Assembly (NCBI RefSeq): GCF_900100795.1
Contig: NZ_FNCO01000003.1
Location: forward strand, 1 to 64,000
Direction: 5' to 3'
DNA length: 64,000 nt
Origin: Pseudomonas abietaniphila
GTDB lineage: Bacteria > Pseudomonadota > Gammaproteobacteria > Pseudomonadales > Pseudomonadaceae
In this document: positions 44,514-54,282 of the stretch, in pieces
Layout: each line of letters opens with the position of its first letter
How positions within the stretch are numbered: the first letter of the stretch is position 1
The notes under the pieces: model-generated
Told to the model about the DNA's origin: nothing
Databases searched by the model: none
Seen by the model: only the letters and a program-made list of their open reading frames with translations
Position numbers and translations under genes: made by a program

Positions 44514-44654
44514 GCGACGACATCCCTTCTCGGCCGGTGACCGGCGATGGCGAGAAGTATATCGGGCGCAGGGGAAGAGGAAACAATTTGTGTCGGGTAC
44601 TGAGGCTCCTACAGGGTATCTTTTGCGTTCGCGAACGTGGTGATCGACAGAGAT

Positions 44655-44807
44655 TCTGTAGGAGCGAGGCTTGTCTCTGGGCCGCATCCGGACGATCGGC
44701 CGCGAAGCGGTCGTCAAATCGGTGAACGCGATATGTCAGGCGTACCGCATTCACCCAATGTGCTGTTGCTGCGCAACAGATCGCGGGACAAGCCACGCTC
44801 CTACAGG
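44655..44807. repeat. Long-spacer REP pair, plus half copy at 44849-44865
   Basis: Arms TCTGTAGGAGCGAGGCTTGT and CGGGACAAGCCACGCTCCTA about 105 bases apart; the spacer holds GACGATCGGCCGCGAAGCGG, partly shared with 37.16 kb, and a hairpin TGTTGCTGCGCAACA. A lone half arm TGTAGGAGCGCTTGCAGG follows next to the glgP stop. The gap 44514-44869 otherwise has no gene. Confidence 0.78.
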
Positions 44808-44869
44808 TATCTGCGTCGTTCGCCGATGCAGGAATCGGCACCAGTCAATGTAGGAGCGCTTGCAGGCTA

Positions 44870-47353
44870 TTAATCCAGCGCCTTCCAGATCTCGTTGGCA
44901 TACTCGCGAATGGTCCGGTCCGAGGAGAACCAGCCCATGCGCGCGGTGTTGAGCACCGCCGAGCGCCACCATTCTTTCGCGTCGTGCCAGCGTGCCTCCA
45001 CTCTCGCTTGCGCTGCCCAGTACGACTCGAAGTCCGCACAGACGAAGAAGCGGTCGTAGCTGATCAATTGCTCGATCAAACCGACATAGCGATACGGATC
45101 ATCCGGCGAGAACACGCCGCCACGAATCGCCTGCAACACGTCGTTCAGGCGCGCGGACGATGCAATGTCGTTGTGGGCATTGAATTCACCGGCATGTTTG
45201 CGCGCTTCGACTTCTTGCGCGGTCATGCCGAAGATGAACATATGCTCCAGCCCGACCTGCTCACTCATCTCCACGTTGGCGCCATCCAGGGTGCCGATGG
45301 TCAACGCGCCGTTAAGGCCGAACTTCATGTTACTGGTGCCCGAGGCCTCCAGGCCCGCTGTGGAAATCTGCTCCGACAGGTCGGCCGCCGGGATGATGCT
45401 TTCCGCCAGACTCACGTTGTAGTTGGGGATGAACACCACTTTCAGCCGACCGCGCAAGGTCGGGTCGTTGTTGACCGTCCGTGCGATGTCGTTGGCCAGC
45501 TTGATGATCAGTTTGGCCGAGTGATAACTGGCCGCGGCCTTGCCCGCGAAGATCTTCACGCGGGGCACCCAGTTGGTGCTCGGGTCGGCGCGCATGGCCT
45601 GATACAGCGCCACCGTGTGGAACAGGTTGAGCAACTGGCGTTTGTACTCGTGAATCCGTTTGACCTGCACGTCGAACATCGCTTCAGGATTGAGGGTGAT
45701 CCCCATGCGGTCCTGAATGATCGCCGCCAAAGCCTGCTTACTGTGCAACCGCTGCGCCGCGAACTCCTTCTGGAAGGAAGGCTTGTCGGCCAGCGGTTCC
45801 AGTTTCAGCAGCGCGGTTTCGTGATTGTCGAGCACCTGCTCGCCCAACTCCTTGACCAACATCGCCGTCAGCTTCGGGTTGGACTGGAACAGCCAGCGGC
45901 GGAAGGTGATGCCGTTGGTTTTGTTGTTGATGCGGTCTGGGTAGAGCTTGTGCAGTTGCGCGAAAACGGTCTTGCGCATCAGCTGCGTGTGCAGCGCCGA
46001 CACACCGTTGATGCTGTGTGAACCGATGAACGCCAGGTTACCCATGCGCACGCGGCGGCCGTTCTCTTCCTCAATCAGAGAAACGGCGCGCAGCAGGCCG
46101 AACAGGTCAGGATCGTCCTTGTGCTTCAGGCGCACATCGTCGATGTGCTGCGCGTTGATCATGTAGATGATCTGCATGTGGCGCGGCAGCATCCGCTCCA
46201 TCAGCCCGACCGACCAGGTTTCCAGCGCTTCGGGCAGCAGGGTGTGGTTAGTGTAGGCGAGGGTGCCAACCGTGATGCGCCAGGCTTCGTCCCACTCCAC
46301 GTCGTACAGGTCGATGAGGATGCGCATCAGCTCCGCCACGGCGATCGACGGGTGCGTGTCATTCATCTGGATGGCGGCGTGTTCCGGCAGGCTGTTGATG
46401 GTGTAGCCCATGTTCTTGTGGCGGCGCAGCAGGTCTTGCAGCGAGGCCGACACAAAGAAGTATTCCTGGCGCAGACGCAGTTCCTGGCCGGCTTCGGTGC
46501 TGTCGTTCGGGTAAAGGACGCGCGAGATACTTTCGGCGCGGACAACCTCGGCCACGGCGCCGACGTGGTCACCGGCGTTGAAGCGTTCAAGGTGAAGGTC
46601 TTCCACCGCACGTGCACGCCACAAACGGAGGGTGTTCACGGCCTTGCCACGCCAGCCCACGACCGGCGTGTCATAGGCAATCGCCCGCACGGTTTCGCCT
46701 GCATGCCATACCTGACGGGTTTCACCCGAGGCGTCCAGCACGGGGTTTCCGGTCACATCAAGCACAGGCTGCACGCTGCCGCCAAAGCCGATCTGGTAGA
46801 TCACTTCGGGGCGTTCGAACTCCCACGGGTTACCGAAATCCAGCCAGTTCTCGGTCTGTTCCTGTTGCCAGCCGTCGACGATCGCCTGACGGAACAGACC
46901 GTGCTCATAGCGAATGCCATAGCCATGGCCGGCGATGCCCAGGGTCGACATGCTCTCCATGAAGCAGGCCGCCAGCCGGCCCAGACCGCCGTTGCCCAGT
47001 GCAGCATCGGGTTCCAGCGTGCGTATGTTGTCCAGATCGACATTCAAGCCCTTGAGGGCTTCGCGGGCAATTTCCATGATGCCCAGGTTGCTCAGGCTGT
47101 CGAACATCAGACGCCCGATCAGGAACTCGAGCGAGAGGTAATACACACGCTTCCTTTCCTGCTTATAGATGTAGCGCGTGTGGTTCATCCAGCGCTCTGC
47201 CATCTTGTCGCGAGTCGCCAGGGCGATGGCCATGAACCAGTCATGGTCGAATGCATGGGCGGCGTCCTTGCCTACGGCATACTCGAGTTTGTTCAGCACA
47301 GCTTCACGAAAGGCTGCCACTTCAGCGTCACGAACGTTGGGTTCCGGAGACAT
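44870..47353 (-). CDS. glgP: Glycogen/starch/alpha-glucan phosphorylase
   Basis: 827 residues. PLP-dependent release of glucose-1-phosphate from alpha-1,4-glucans. GNGGLGRLAACFMES near 130-144 and the PLP-lysine segment EASGTSNMKFGLNGALTIGT near 658-677 are intact, and length agrees with the family. The ATG at 47353 (MSPEPNVRDAEV) was chosen because upstream residues are unconserved. No other glycogen genes are adjacent; in Pseudomonas the glg/tre genes usually lie elsewhere, so this copy is monocistronic. Confidence 0.95.
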   Translation of the reverse strand: MSPEPNVRDAEVAAFREAVLNKLEYAVGKDAAHAFDHDWFMAIALATRDKMAERWMNHTRYIYKQERKRVYYLSLEFLIGRLMFDSLSNLGIMEIAREALKGLNVDLDNIRTLEPDAALGNGGLGRLAACFMESMSTLGIAGHGYGIRYEHGLFRQAIVDGWQQEQTENWLDFGNPWEFERPEVIYQIGFGGSVQPVLDVTGNPVLDASGETRQVWHAGETVRAIAYDTPVVGWRGKAVNTLRLWRARAVEDLHLERFNAGDHVGAVAEVVRAESISRVLYPNDSTEAGQELRLRQEYFFVSASLQDLLRRHKNMGYTINSLPEHAAIQMNDTHPSIAVAELMRILIDLYDVEWDEAWRITVGTLAYTNHTLLPEALETWSVGLMERMLPRHMQIIYMINAQHIDDVRLKHKDDPDLFGLLRAVSLIEEENGRRVRMGNLAFIGSHSINGVSALHTQLMRKTVFAQLHKLYPDRINNKTNGITFRRWLFQSNPKLTAMLVKELGEQVLDNHETALLKLEPLADKPSFQKEFAAQRLHSKQALAAIIQDRMGITLNPEAMFDVQVKRIHEYKRQLLNLFHTVALYQAMRADPSTNWVPRVKIFAGKAAASYHSAKLIIKLANDIARTVNNDPTLRGRLKVVFIPNYNVSLAESIIPAADLSEQISTAGLEASGTSNMKFGLNGALTIGTLDGANVEMSEQVGLEHMFIFGMTAQEVEARKHAGEFNAHNDIASSARLNDVLQAIRGGVFSPDDPYRYVGLIEQLISYDRFFVCADFESYWAAQARVEARWHDAKEWWRSAVLNTARMGWFSSDRTIREYANEIWKALD

Positions 47354-47561
47354 CGGGTACGACCTCAAGTTGGTTGGACGATTAAATGGGGTTGATTGAC
47401 TGTAGGGCGTGTCATGGGTTATTTCCTGCCGACTGGATGAAATATCCCGTTGCACGACCCTCGGTTCGACTCAGACATCCCGCTCTGGTTCGCGACCATT
47501 TTTATCGCATGAATCGCTTGCATTGATCGTTCCAGTTCTTTTGAAGGCAGCGATGGCATTT

Positions 47562-47649
47562 GCAGGCGCGTGCCTGCCCACGATACAGACGCCGCATTCT
47601 TCCAGGGACACCACGTCAGGATTCATTGCGGGCAAGCGCGCTCCGACGG
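47562..47649. repeat. Diverged REP pair in the glgP-pip gap
   Basis: Left arm is eroded (GCAGGCGCGTGCCTGCCCAC), right arm ATTGCGGGCAAGCGCGCTCC is good. The rest of the divergent gap 47354-47800 shows only likely promoter sequence and no gene. Confidence 0.65.
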
Positions 47650-47800
47650 CGATTTATCCTCGATATTGCTCAAGGGTGAATCGCAAAATCAGGGGTGACA
47701 GCCGTGCAGAAACAGGCAAGCATGATCATTCCTCGATTCGGGTTTATGATGCCCAACGGCAGATAAATAGAAGCCCCTGAATTGGACTTATGGAGCACCT

Positions 47801-48772
47801 ATGCAGACTTTGTACCCGCAGATCAAACCTTATGCCCGGCACGATCTGGCAGTGGAAGAGCCTCATGTGCTGTATGTCGATGAAAGCGGCTCGCCAGAAG
47901 GCTTGCCGGTGGTGTTCATCCACGGTGGGCCGGGTGCGGGATGCGACGCGCAGAGCCGTCGCTTCTTCGATCCGAACCTTTACCGCATCATCACCTTCGA
48001 CCAGCGCGGCTGTGGCCGTTCTACGCCCCACGCCAACCTCGAAAACAACACCACCTGGCATCTGGTCGAAGACCTTGAGCGCATTCGCAAACACCTGGGC
48101 ATCGACAAGTGGGTGTTGTTCGGCGGCTCGTGGGGTTCGACGCTGTCGCTGGCCTACGCTCAAACTCACCCGGACCGTGTGCATGCACTGATTTTGCGCG
48201 GCGTCTTTTTGTGCCGTCCGCAGGAGATCAAGTGGTTCTACCAGGAAGGCGCGAGCCGCCTGTTCCCGGATTACTGGCAGGATTACCTGGCGCCCATTCC
48301 GCTGGATGAGCGTGGCGACCTGCTCACCGCCTTTCACAAACGCCTGGTCGGCAGCGATCAGATCGCCCAGATGCACGCCGCCAAAGCCTGGTCCACGTGG
48401 GAAGGCCGCACCGCGACGCTGCGTCCCAACCCGCTGGTGGTCGACCGTTTCTCCGAACCGCAGCGTGCCTTGTCCATCGCCCGGATCGAATGCCACTACT
48501 TCACCAACAATGCCTTTCTTGAAGAGAACCAACTGATCCGCGACATGCCCAAGATCGCGCACCTGCCGGGCATCATCGTGCACGGCCGTTATGACGTGAT
48601 CTGTCCGCTGGACAACGCCTGGGAGCTTCATCAGGCCTGGCCGAACAGCGAACTGCAGGTGATTCGCGATGCGGGCCACGCCGCTTCCGAACCGGGTATC
48701 ACCGATGCGCTGGTGCGCGCAGCGTCACAAGTGGCTCGGCGTTTGCTGGATTTACCGCCGGAAGAGGCTTAA
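47801..48772 (+). CDS. pip: Proline iminopeptidase
   Basis: 323 residues. Alpha/beta-hydrolase that removes N-terminal proline from peptides. Oxyanion motif HGGPGAG near 45-51, nucleophile elbow GGSWGSTLSLAYA (Ser near 109-110), aspartate in HGRYDVICP and histidine in DAGHAASEP near 296-304. No signal peptide, so cytoplasmic. It is followed by a REP pair and dtd; the pip-dtd-opgGH order is conserved in Pseudomonas. Confidence 0.95.
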   Translation: MQTLYPQIKPYARHDLAVEEPHVLYVDESGSPEGLPVVFIHGGPGAGCDAQSRRFFDPNLYRIITFDQRGCGRSTPHANLENNTTWHLVEDLERIRKHLGIDKWVLFGGSWGSTLSLAYAQTHPDRVHALILRGVFLCRPQEIKWFYQEGASRLFPDYWQDYLAPIPLDERGDLLTAFHKRLVGSDQIAQMHAAKAWSTWEGRTATLRPNPLVVDRFSEPQRALSIARIECHYFTNNAFLEENQLIRDMPKIAHLPGIIVHGRYDVICPLDNAWELHQAWPNSELQVIRDAGHAASEPGITDALVRAASQVARRLLDLPPEEA

Positions 48773-48792
48773 TTGTCTTACTTGGATTAAAA

Positions 48793-48885
48793 CCGTGGGA
48801 GCGAATTCATTCGCGATTGGCCGGTACATCCGACACCTTTGTGTCGGATGTACCAACGCCTCGCGAATGAATTCGCTCCCACAGG
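48793..48885. repeat. REP pair, GAATTC-type, between pip and dtd
   Basis: Arms CCGTGGGAGCGAATTCATTC and GAATGAATTCGCTCCCACAG; spacer pairs as well (GGTACATCCGACA...TGTCGGATGTACC), giving an almost complete long hairpin. Confidence 0.93.
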
Positions 48886-48922
48886 GTTTGGGTGAACTCG
48901 AGAGGATCGCAGGAAGGCTTAA

Positions 48923-49360
48923 ATGAAAGGTTTGCTTCAACGCGTGCGCGGTGCACGCGTCGATGTCGAGGGCGCGACAGTGGGCGCCATCGATCAGGGG
49001 CTGCTGGTGCTGGTCGGCATTGAGCCTCAGGACACCCGCGCCAGCGCCGACAAATTGCTGCACAAGCTGCTTAACTATCGTGTGTTCAGCGACGCCGACG
49101 GCAAGATGAATCTTTCATTGAGTGACGTAGGCGGCGGATTGTTACTGGTTTCCCAGTTCACGCTGGCAGCCGATACGCGCAGCGGCATGCGACCCAGCTT
49201 CTCGAAGGCAGCGCCGCCGGCATTAGGCGCCGAACTGTTTGACTATTTACTGGAAAAGGCTAAAACCTCGCACAGGACAGTCGCTTCGGGCCAATTTGGT
49301 GCGGATATGCGGGTTCATTTGATCAATGATGGCCCTGTGACATTTTTGCTTGAGACCTAA
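48923..49360 (+). CDS. dtd: D-aminoacyl-tRNA deacylase
   Basis: 145 residues, typical length. Hydrolyses D-aminoacyl-tRNAs and mischarged glycyl-tRNA(Ala), keeping D-amino acids out of proteins. The two family motifs are present: SQFTL near 78-82 and the cross-subunit NDGPVTF near 135-141 that carries the chirality-checking Gly-cisPro. GGAAGGCTTAA precedes the ATG. Downstream lies the opgGH leader. Confidence 0.96.
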   Translation: MKGLLQRVRGARVDVEGATVGAIDQGLLVLVGIEPQDTRASADKLLHKLLNYRVFSDADGKMNLSLSDVGGGLLLVSQFTLAADTRSGMRPSFSKAAPPALGAELFDYLLEKAKTSHRTVASGQFGADMRVHLINDGPVTFLLET

Positions 49361-49469
49361 AGCGCCGTTTTTGCCTGTCGTACCCGAATTTATTAGGCAA
49401 AAAGCCATAAATACTTTGTTTCCCCTGATGCGTTGTAACGCGAGCTACTAGATAATCGCGCGCTACAAA

Positions 49470-49487
49470 GACGGGCGATTGCCCGTC
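49470..49487. other. Perfect hairpin upstream of opgG
   Basis: GACGGGC-GATT-GCCCGTC, a 7-bp perfect stem with a 4-base loop and no T-run. It is upstream of the proposed opgG promoter, so it could serve the dtd 3' end or be an operator. Confidence 0.5.
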
Positions 49488-49551
49488 CAATCGGTAAAAA
49501 CGCAGACTGGTCCGAAGTCGTTTGGGGAATCATTGGCCCCTTTCGGAGTCG

Positions 49552-49579
49552 GAACAATGCTCGCCAACCCGGCATTTGA
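49552..49579 (+). promoter_or_regulatory. Possible AlgU (sigma-22) promoter of opgGH
   Basis: GAACAA at 49552-49557, 17-bp spacer, TTTGA at 49575-49579, resembling the GAACTT-N16/17-TCTGA pattern of AlgU/RpoE. The start would be about 40 bases before the opgG GTG. Weak match; inference only. Confidence 0.3.
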
Positions 49580-49624
49580 TAGCTGGCCGTTGGTTTCTTC
49601 ATCTGTTTTCGGCGAGGGTTGCTC

Positions 49625-51619
49625 GTGATTGTTAGTCCATGTAATGCACCAAAGACCCCTGGCAAGCGCCTGCGCAGCGCCTTGTTAGCCGGGTCGGCTT
49701 TGTTTTGTCTGTTCGGCGCCGGTCAGCTGTGGGCGTTCGATCTCGACGACGTGGCGACAAAGGCTAAAGAACTGGCCGGACAGAAGTTCGCAGCACCCAA
49801 AAGCAACCTTCCAGCGGAATTCCGCGACATGAAGTTTGCGGATTACCAGAAGATTCGCTTCCTGCAGGACAAGGCTGAATGGGCCAATGACAAAACCCCT
49901 TTCAAGATCTCGTTCTACCACCAGGGCATGCACTTCGACACCCCGGTCAAGATCAACGAAGTGACGGCCACCTCCGTCAACGAGATCAAGTACGACCCGA
50001 CCCGTTTTGATTTTGGCGACGTGAAGTTCGATCCCAAGTCGACCGAGAACCTAGGCTATGCCGGTTTCCGCGTCATGTACCCGATCAACAAAGACGACAA
50101 ACAAGACGAAATCATGACCATGCTGGGCGCGAGCTATTTCCGCGTCATCGGCAAAGGTCAGGTTTACGGCCTGTCGGCACGCGGCATGGCCATCGACACC
50201 GCGATGCCGTCCGGCGAAGAATTCCCGCGTTTCACCGAGTTCTGGATCGAGAAGCCGAACCCGGATGACAACCACCTGGTGATTTTCGCGCTGTTGGACT
50301 CCCCGCGTGCCACCGGTGCTTACAAATTGACCCTGCGTCCGGGCACCAACACCCTGGTCGACGTCCAATCGCGCATGTACCTGCGTGAAAAGGTCGGCAA
50401 ACTAGGCGTTGCACCGCTGACCAGCATGTTCCTGTTTGGCGCCAACCAGCCTTCGAAGGTCCTTAACTACCGTCGCGAGCTGCACGATTCCAGCGGTCTG
50501 TCGATTCAGGCGGCCAATGGCGAGTGGATCTGGCGTCCTCTGAACAACCCGAAACACTTGGCCGTCAGCAGCTTCTCGGTTGAGAACCCGCGCGGCTTCG
50601 GTCTGCTGCAACGTGGCCGCAACTTCAGCCACTACGAAGACCTGGACGACCGTTACGACAAGCGCCCAAGCGCCTGGATCGAGCCTAAGGGCGACTGGGG
50701 CAAAGGCACCGTCGACCTGGTAGAAATCCCGACAGCCGATGAAACCAACGACAACATCGTTGCCTTCTGGAAGCCGGAAACCCAGCCTGAGCCAGGTCAG
50801 CCGATCGACTTCAACTATCGCATGCACTGGACCATGGACGAAGACTCCATTCACTCGCCTGATCTGGGCTGGGTCAAGCAGACCCTGCGTTCGACCGGTG
50901 ACGTGAAGCAGTCCAACCTGATCCGCCAGCCAGACGGCAGCGTCGCCTACCTGGTCGATTTCGTCGGCCCGACCCTGGCCAAACTGGGTGAAGACCCGGC
51001 GATCCGTAGCCAGGTCACCACCGACGACAACACCGATCTGGTCGAGAACAACCTGCGCTACAACCCGGTAACCAAAGGCTGGCGCCTGACGCTGCGCCTG
51101 AAGGTCAAAGACACCAACAAGTCCGTCGAGATGCGCGCTTACCTGCTGCGTGAGACCCCGGTTGAGCCTGGCAAGGAGCCTGCGATCATCACCGCGGACA
51201 AATCAGACAAGAAGCCTGAGAAGAAAGCAGACGCCAAGGCAGTTGCCGCAGCGGCGGCGCCAAAGGATGACAAAGCCGAAATCGTCAAGACCGACGCTGT
51301 GAAAGCCGGTGATGCGAAAGACGCCAAAGTGGCTAAAGCCGACGCGAAAGCCGATGGCAAAGACGCCACGGCTAAAGACGCCGTCAAAGGTGACAAGGCC
51401 GAAGCCGCTAAATCCGCTGACGCCGCCAAGGTTGCAGAAGCCAAGTCCGACGAGGCTTCGCGTCCTGAAGCCGCTCTGGGCGACGCCGCCAAAGCGAACA
51501 AAGGCAGTAAAGACAATTCGCAGCCAGCGGTAGAGGCTGCATCCACCCAGCAGGGCCCGGCCATGAATCAACAAGTTCTGACCGAGACCTGGAGCTACCA
51601 GTTGCCAGCCGATGAGTAA
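49625..51619 (+). CDS. opgG: Periplasmic glucan biosynthesis protein OpgG (MdoG)
   Basis: 664 residues from GTG with GAGGG about 7 bases upstream. Signal peptide cleaved near [10 protein letters not shown] (37/38). Residues about 40-515 form the MdoG fold that adds or organises beta-1,6 branches on osmoregulated periplasmic glucans. A lysine/alanine/aspartate-rich, low-complexity segment of about 130 residues (about 520-650, many KADAK/DAAK units) separates this from the conserved end [14 protein letters not shown], making the protein longer than the P. aeruginosa type (about 525). opgGH is the hrpM locus of P. syringae, needed for virulence and osmotic adaptation. Overlaps opgH by 8 bases. 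Confidence 0.94.
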   Translation: MIVSPCNAPKTPGKRLRSALLAGSALFCLFGAGQLWAFDLDDVATKAKELAGQKFAAPKSNLPAEFRDMKFADYQKIRFLQDKAEWANDKTPFKISFYHQGMHFDTPVKINEVTATSVNEIKYDPTRFDFGDVKFDPKSTENLGYAGFRVMYPINKDDKQDEIMTMLGASYFRVIGKGQVYGLSARGMAIDTAMPSGEEFPRFTEFWIEKPNPDDNHLVIFALLDSPRATGAYKLTLRPGTNTLVDVQSRMYLREKVGKLGVAPLTSMFLFGANQPSKVLNYRRELHDSSGLSIQAANGEWIWRPLNNPKHLAVSSFSVENPRGFGLLQRGRNFSHYEDLDDRYDKRPSAWIEPKGDWGKGTVDLVEIPTADETNDNIVAFWKPETQPEPGQPIDFNYRMHWTMDEDSIHSPDLGWVKQTLRSTGDVKQSNLIRQPDGSVAYLVDFVGPTLAKLGEDPAIRSQVTTDDNTDLVENNLRYNPVTKGWRLTLRLKVKDTNKSVEMRAYLLRETPVEPGKEPAIITADKSDKKPEKKADAKAVAAAAAPKDDKAEIVKTDAVKAGDAKDAKVAKADAKADGKDATAKDAVKGDKAEAAKSADAAKVAEAKSDEASRPEAALGDAAKANKGSKDNSQPAVEAASTQQGPAMNQQVLTETWSYQLPADE

Positions 51620-54200
51620 TTCACAAGCCGTGCCAGAGTCTCTGAACGAGTACCTGGCACACCTGCCGATGAGCGACGAGCAGCGGGCCGAACTGGCCAG
51701 CTGCACTTCGTTCGCTGAGCTGCATGAACGCCTTTCGGCGCAGACCGTCACTGATTCTGCCGAGGCCGCTCAGGCCTCGGTGGGTCGTCGGTTGACGCTG
51801 ACGACCGCCGACGAACTGCAGGAAGCAGAAATGCTGAGTGTGGACGCCAGCGGTCGGGTTCGCCTGAAGGCTACGCCACCGATTCGCCGTACCAAGGTGG
51901 TCCCCGAGCCTTGGCGTACTAACGTTCTGCACCGTGCCTGGCGCCGGATGACCGGCAAGAAAAACCCGCCCAAGCCGAGCAAGGACGACCTGCCGCGCGA
52001 CTTGCCCAAGTCTCGCTGGCGCACCGTCGGGTCGATTCGTCGTTATATCCTGCTGATCCTCATGCTGGGCCAGACCATCGTGGCTGGCTTCTACATGAAA
52101 GGCATCCTGCCGTATCAAGGCTGGTCACTGGTTTCGTTTGATGAAATCAGTCACCAGACCCTCTGGCAGACCGCCGTTCAAGTGATGCCGTACGCACTGC
52201 AGACCAGCATTCTGCTGCTGTTCGGGATCCTGTTCTGCTGGGTGTCGGCCGGTTTCTGGACTGCACTGATGGGCTTCCTCGAGTTGCTCACCGGTCGCGA
52301 CAAATACCGTATCTCCGGCGCAAGCGCTGGCAACGAGCCGATTGAAGTCGGTGCGCGTACTGCCCTGGTGATGCCGATCTGTAACGAAGACGTACCGCGC
52401 GTGTTCGCCGGCCTGCGTGCAACGTTCGAGTCGGTTGCCGCCACGGGCGATCTGGATCGCTTCGACTTCTTCGTGCTCAGCGACACCAACGAAACCGACA
52501 TCGCCGTTGCCGAGCAGCAGGCCTGGCTGGACGTCTGCCGCGAAACCGGCGGGTTCGGCAAGATCTTCTATCGTCGTCGTCGCCGTCGCGTAAAACGCAA
52601 AAGCGGCAACCTCGACGACTTCTGCCGTCGTTGGGGCGGTGACTATCGTTACATGGTCGTCCTCGACGCCGACTCCGTCATGAGCGGTGAGTGCCTGACC
52701 AGTCTGGTGCGCTTGATGGAAGCCACGCCGGACGCCGGTATCATTCAGACCGCGCCACGCGCCTCGGGCATGGACACGCTCTATGCTCGCATGCAGCAGT
52801 TCGCGACCCGCGTGTATGGCCCGCTGTTTACGGCCGGTCTGCACTTCTGGCAGCTGGGTGAATCCCACTACTGGGGTCACAACGCGATCATCCGCATGAA
52901 ACCGTTTATCGAGCACTGCGCCTTGGCGCCGCTGCCGGGTAAAGGTGCGTTCGCGGGTGCGATCCTGTCTCACGACTTCGTTGAAGCCGCATTGATGCGC
53001 CGTGCTGGCTGGGGCGTGTGGATTGCCTACGACTTGCCGGGCAGCTACGAAGAGCTTCCGCCGAACCTGCTGGACGAACTCAAGCGTGACCGTCGCTGGT
53101 GCCACGGTAACCTGATGAACTTCCGCCTGTTCCTGGTAAAAGGCATGCACCCGGTTCACCGTGCGGTGTTCCTGACGGGCGTGATGTCTTACCTGTCGGC
53201 GCCGTTGTGGTTCTTCTTCCTGGTGTTGTCCACCGCGTTGCTGGCGGTGAACACCCTCATGGAGCCGACCTACTTCATGGAGCCACGTCAGCTCTATCCG
53301 CTGTGGCCACAATGGCACCCGGAAAAAGCCGTCGCGCTGTTCTCGACCACCATCGTGTTGCTGTTCCTGCCGAAGCTGCTGAGTATCGTGTTGATCTGGG
53401 CCAAGGGCGCAGTCGGTTACGGTGGTCGCATCAAGGTGACGCTGTCGATGCTGCTGGAGATGCTGTTCTCCATGCTGCTGGCGCCTGTGCGCATGATCTT
53501 CCATACACGTTTCGTACTGGCCGCATTCCTGGGCTGGGCAGCGACCTGGAACTCGCCGCAGCGTGACGACGACTCGACGCCGTGGAGCGAAGCGGTCAAG
53601 CGTCACGGTCCGCAGACCTTGCTGGGCTTTGGCTGGGCGTTGCTGGTCGCTTGGTTGAACCCGAGCTTCCTGTGGTGGCTGGTGCCTATCGTAGGTTCGT
53701 TGATCCTGTCGATTCCGGTTTCCGTGATTTCGAGCCGGACCAATCTGGGCCTGAAGGCGCGCGACGAAAGTCTGTTCCTGATCCCGGAAGAGCACACGCC
53801 GCCTCAGGAACTGGTCTCCACCGATCAGTACACCCATGAGAACCGCTGGCATGCGCTCAACGACGGCTTTGTTCGCGCCGTCGTCGATCCACAGCAGAAC
53901 GCCCTGGCATGTGCGCTGGCGACCTCTCGCCACCGTCACGCCGAGCCGATCGAGTGGATGCGCGTCGAACGCGTGCGCCACGCGATCAAAGGCGGTCCCG
54001 AGCACTTGAACAACAACGAACGCCTGCAACTGCTGAGCGACCCTGTTGCGCTGGCTCGTCTGCATGAGCTGGTCTGGGCCGAAGGCAATGAAGCGTGGCT
54101 GGAGGCGTGGAGAGCTTCGGTGAAAGCCGACCCTCATGCGCCGCTGCTGCCGTTGCAACCTGCGACTCACGTCAATGAGCAGCCGCTTGTAAACGCCTAA
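51612..54200 (+). CDS. opgH: Glucans biosynthesis glucosyltransferase OpgH (MdoH)
   Basis: 862 residues. Inner-membrane family 2 glycosyltransferase making the beta-1,2 backbone of osmoregulated periplasmic glucans from UDP-glucose. An N-terminal cytoplasmic part (to about 135), two helices (about 138-160 and 195-220), the catalytic domain with VLSDTNETD and [11 protein letters not shown], then [14 protein letters not shown] and the [11 protein letters not shown] segment (QRRW-like), and five or six C-terminal helices. Starts inside opgG (8-base overlap) and ends before a terminator. Confidence 0.96.
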   Translation: MSNSQAVPESLNEYLAHLPMSDEQRAELASCTSFAELHERLSAQTVTDSAEAAQASVGRRLTLTTADELQEAEMLSVDASGRVRLKATPPIRRTKVVPEPWRTNVLHRAWRRMTGKKNPPKPSKDDLPRDLPKSRWRTVGSIRRYILLILMLGQTIVAGFYMKGILPYQGWSLVSFDEISHQTLWQTAVQVMPYALQTSILLLFGILFCWVSAGFWTALMGFLELLTGRDKYRISGASAGNEPIEVGARTALVMPICNEDVPRVFAGLRATFESVAATGDLDRFDFFVLSDTNETDIAVAEQQAWLDVCRETGGFGKIFYRRRRRRVKRKSGNLDDFCRRWGGDYRYMVVLDADSVMSGECLTSLVRLMEATPDAGIIQTAPRASGMDTLYARMQQFATRVYGPLFTAGLHFWQLGESHYWGHNAIIRMKPFIEHCALAPLPGKGAFAGAILSHDFVEAALMRRAGWGVWIAYDLPGSYEELPPNLLDELKRDRRWCHGNLMNFRLFLVKGMHPVHRAVFLTGVMSYLSAPLWFFFLVLSTALLAVNTLMEPTYFMEPRQLYPLWPQWHPEKAVALFSTTIVLLFLPKLLSIVLIWAKGAVGYGGRIKVTLSMLLEMLFSMLLAPVRMIFHTRFVLAAFLGWAATWNSPQRDDDSTPWSEAVKRHGPQTLLGFGWALLVAWLNPSFLWWLVPIVGSLILSIPVSVISSRTNLGLKARDESLFLIPEEHTPPQELVSTDQYTHENRWHALNDGFVRAVVDPQQNALACALATSRHRHAEPIEWMRVERVRHAIKGGPEHLNNNERLQLLSDPVALARLHELVWAEGNEAWLEAWRASVKADPHAPLLPLQPATHVNEQPLVNA

Positions 54201-54216
54201 GCCGCACGCAGCAGAT

Positions 54217-54253
54217 AACGCCGCCCTGGAGAAATCCTCGGTGGCGTTTTTGT
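54217..54253 (+). terminator. Rho-independent terminator of opgGH
   Basis: AACGCCGCC (54217-54225) pairs with GGTGGCGTT (54240-54248), one G-T pair, loop of 14 bases, then TTTT. Seventeen bases after the opgH stop. Confidence 0.85.
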
Positions 54254-54282
54254 GTGCGTTTGCCTCTGTAGCGCTCGGCTTG

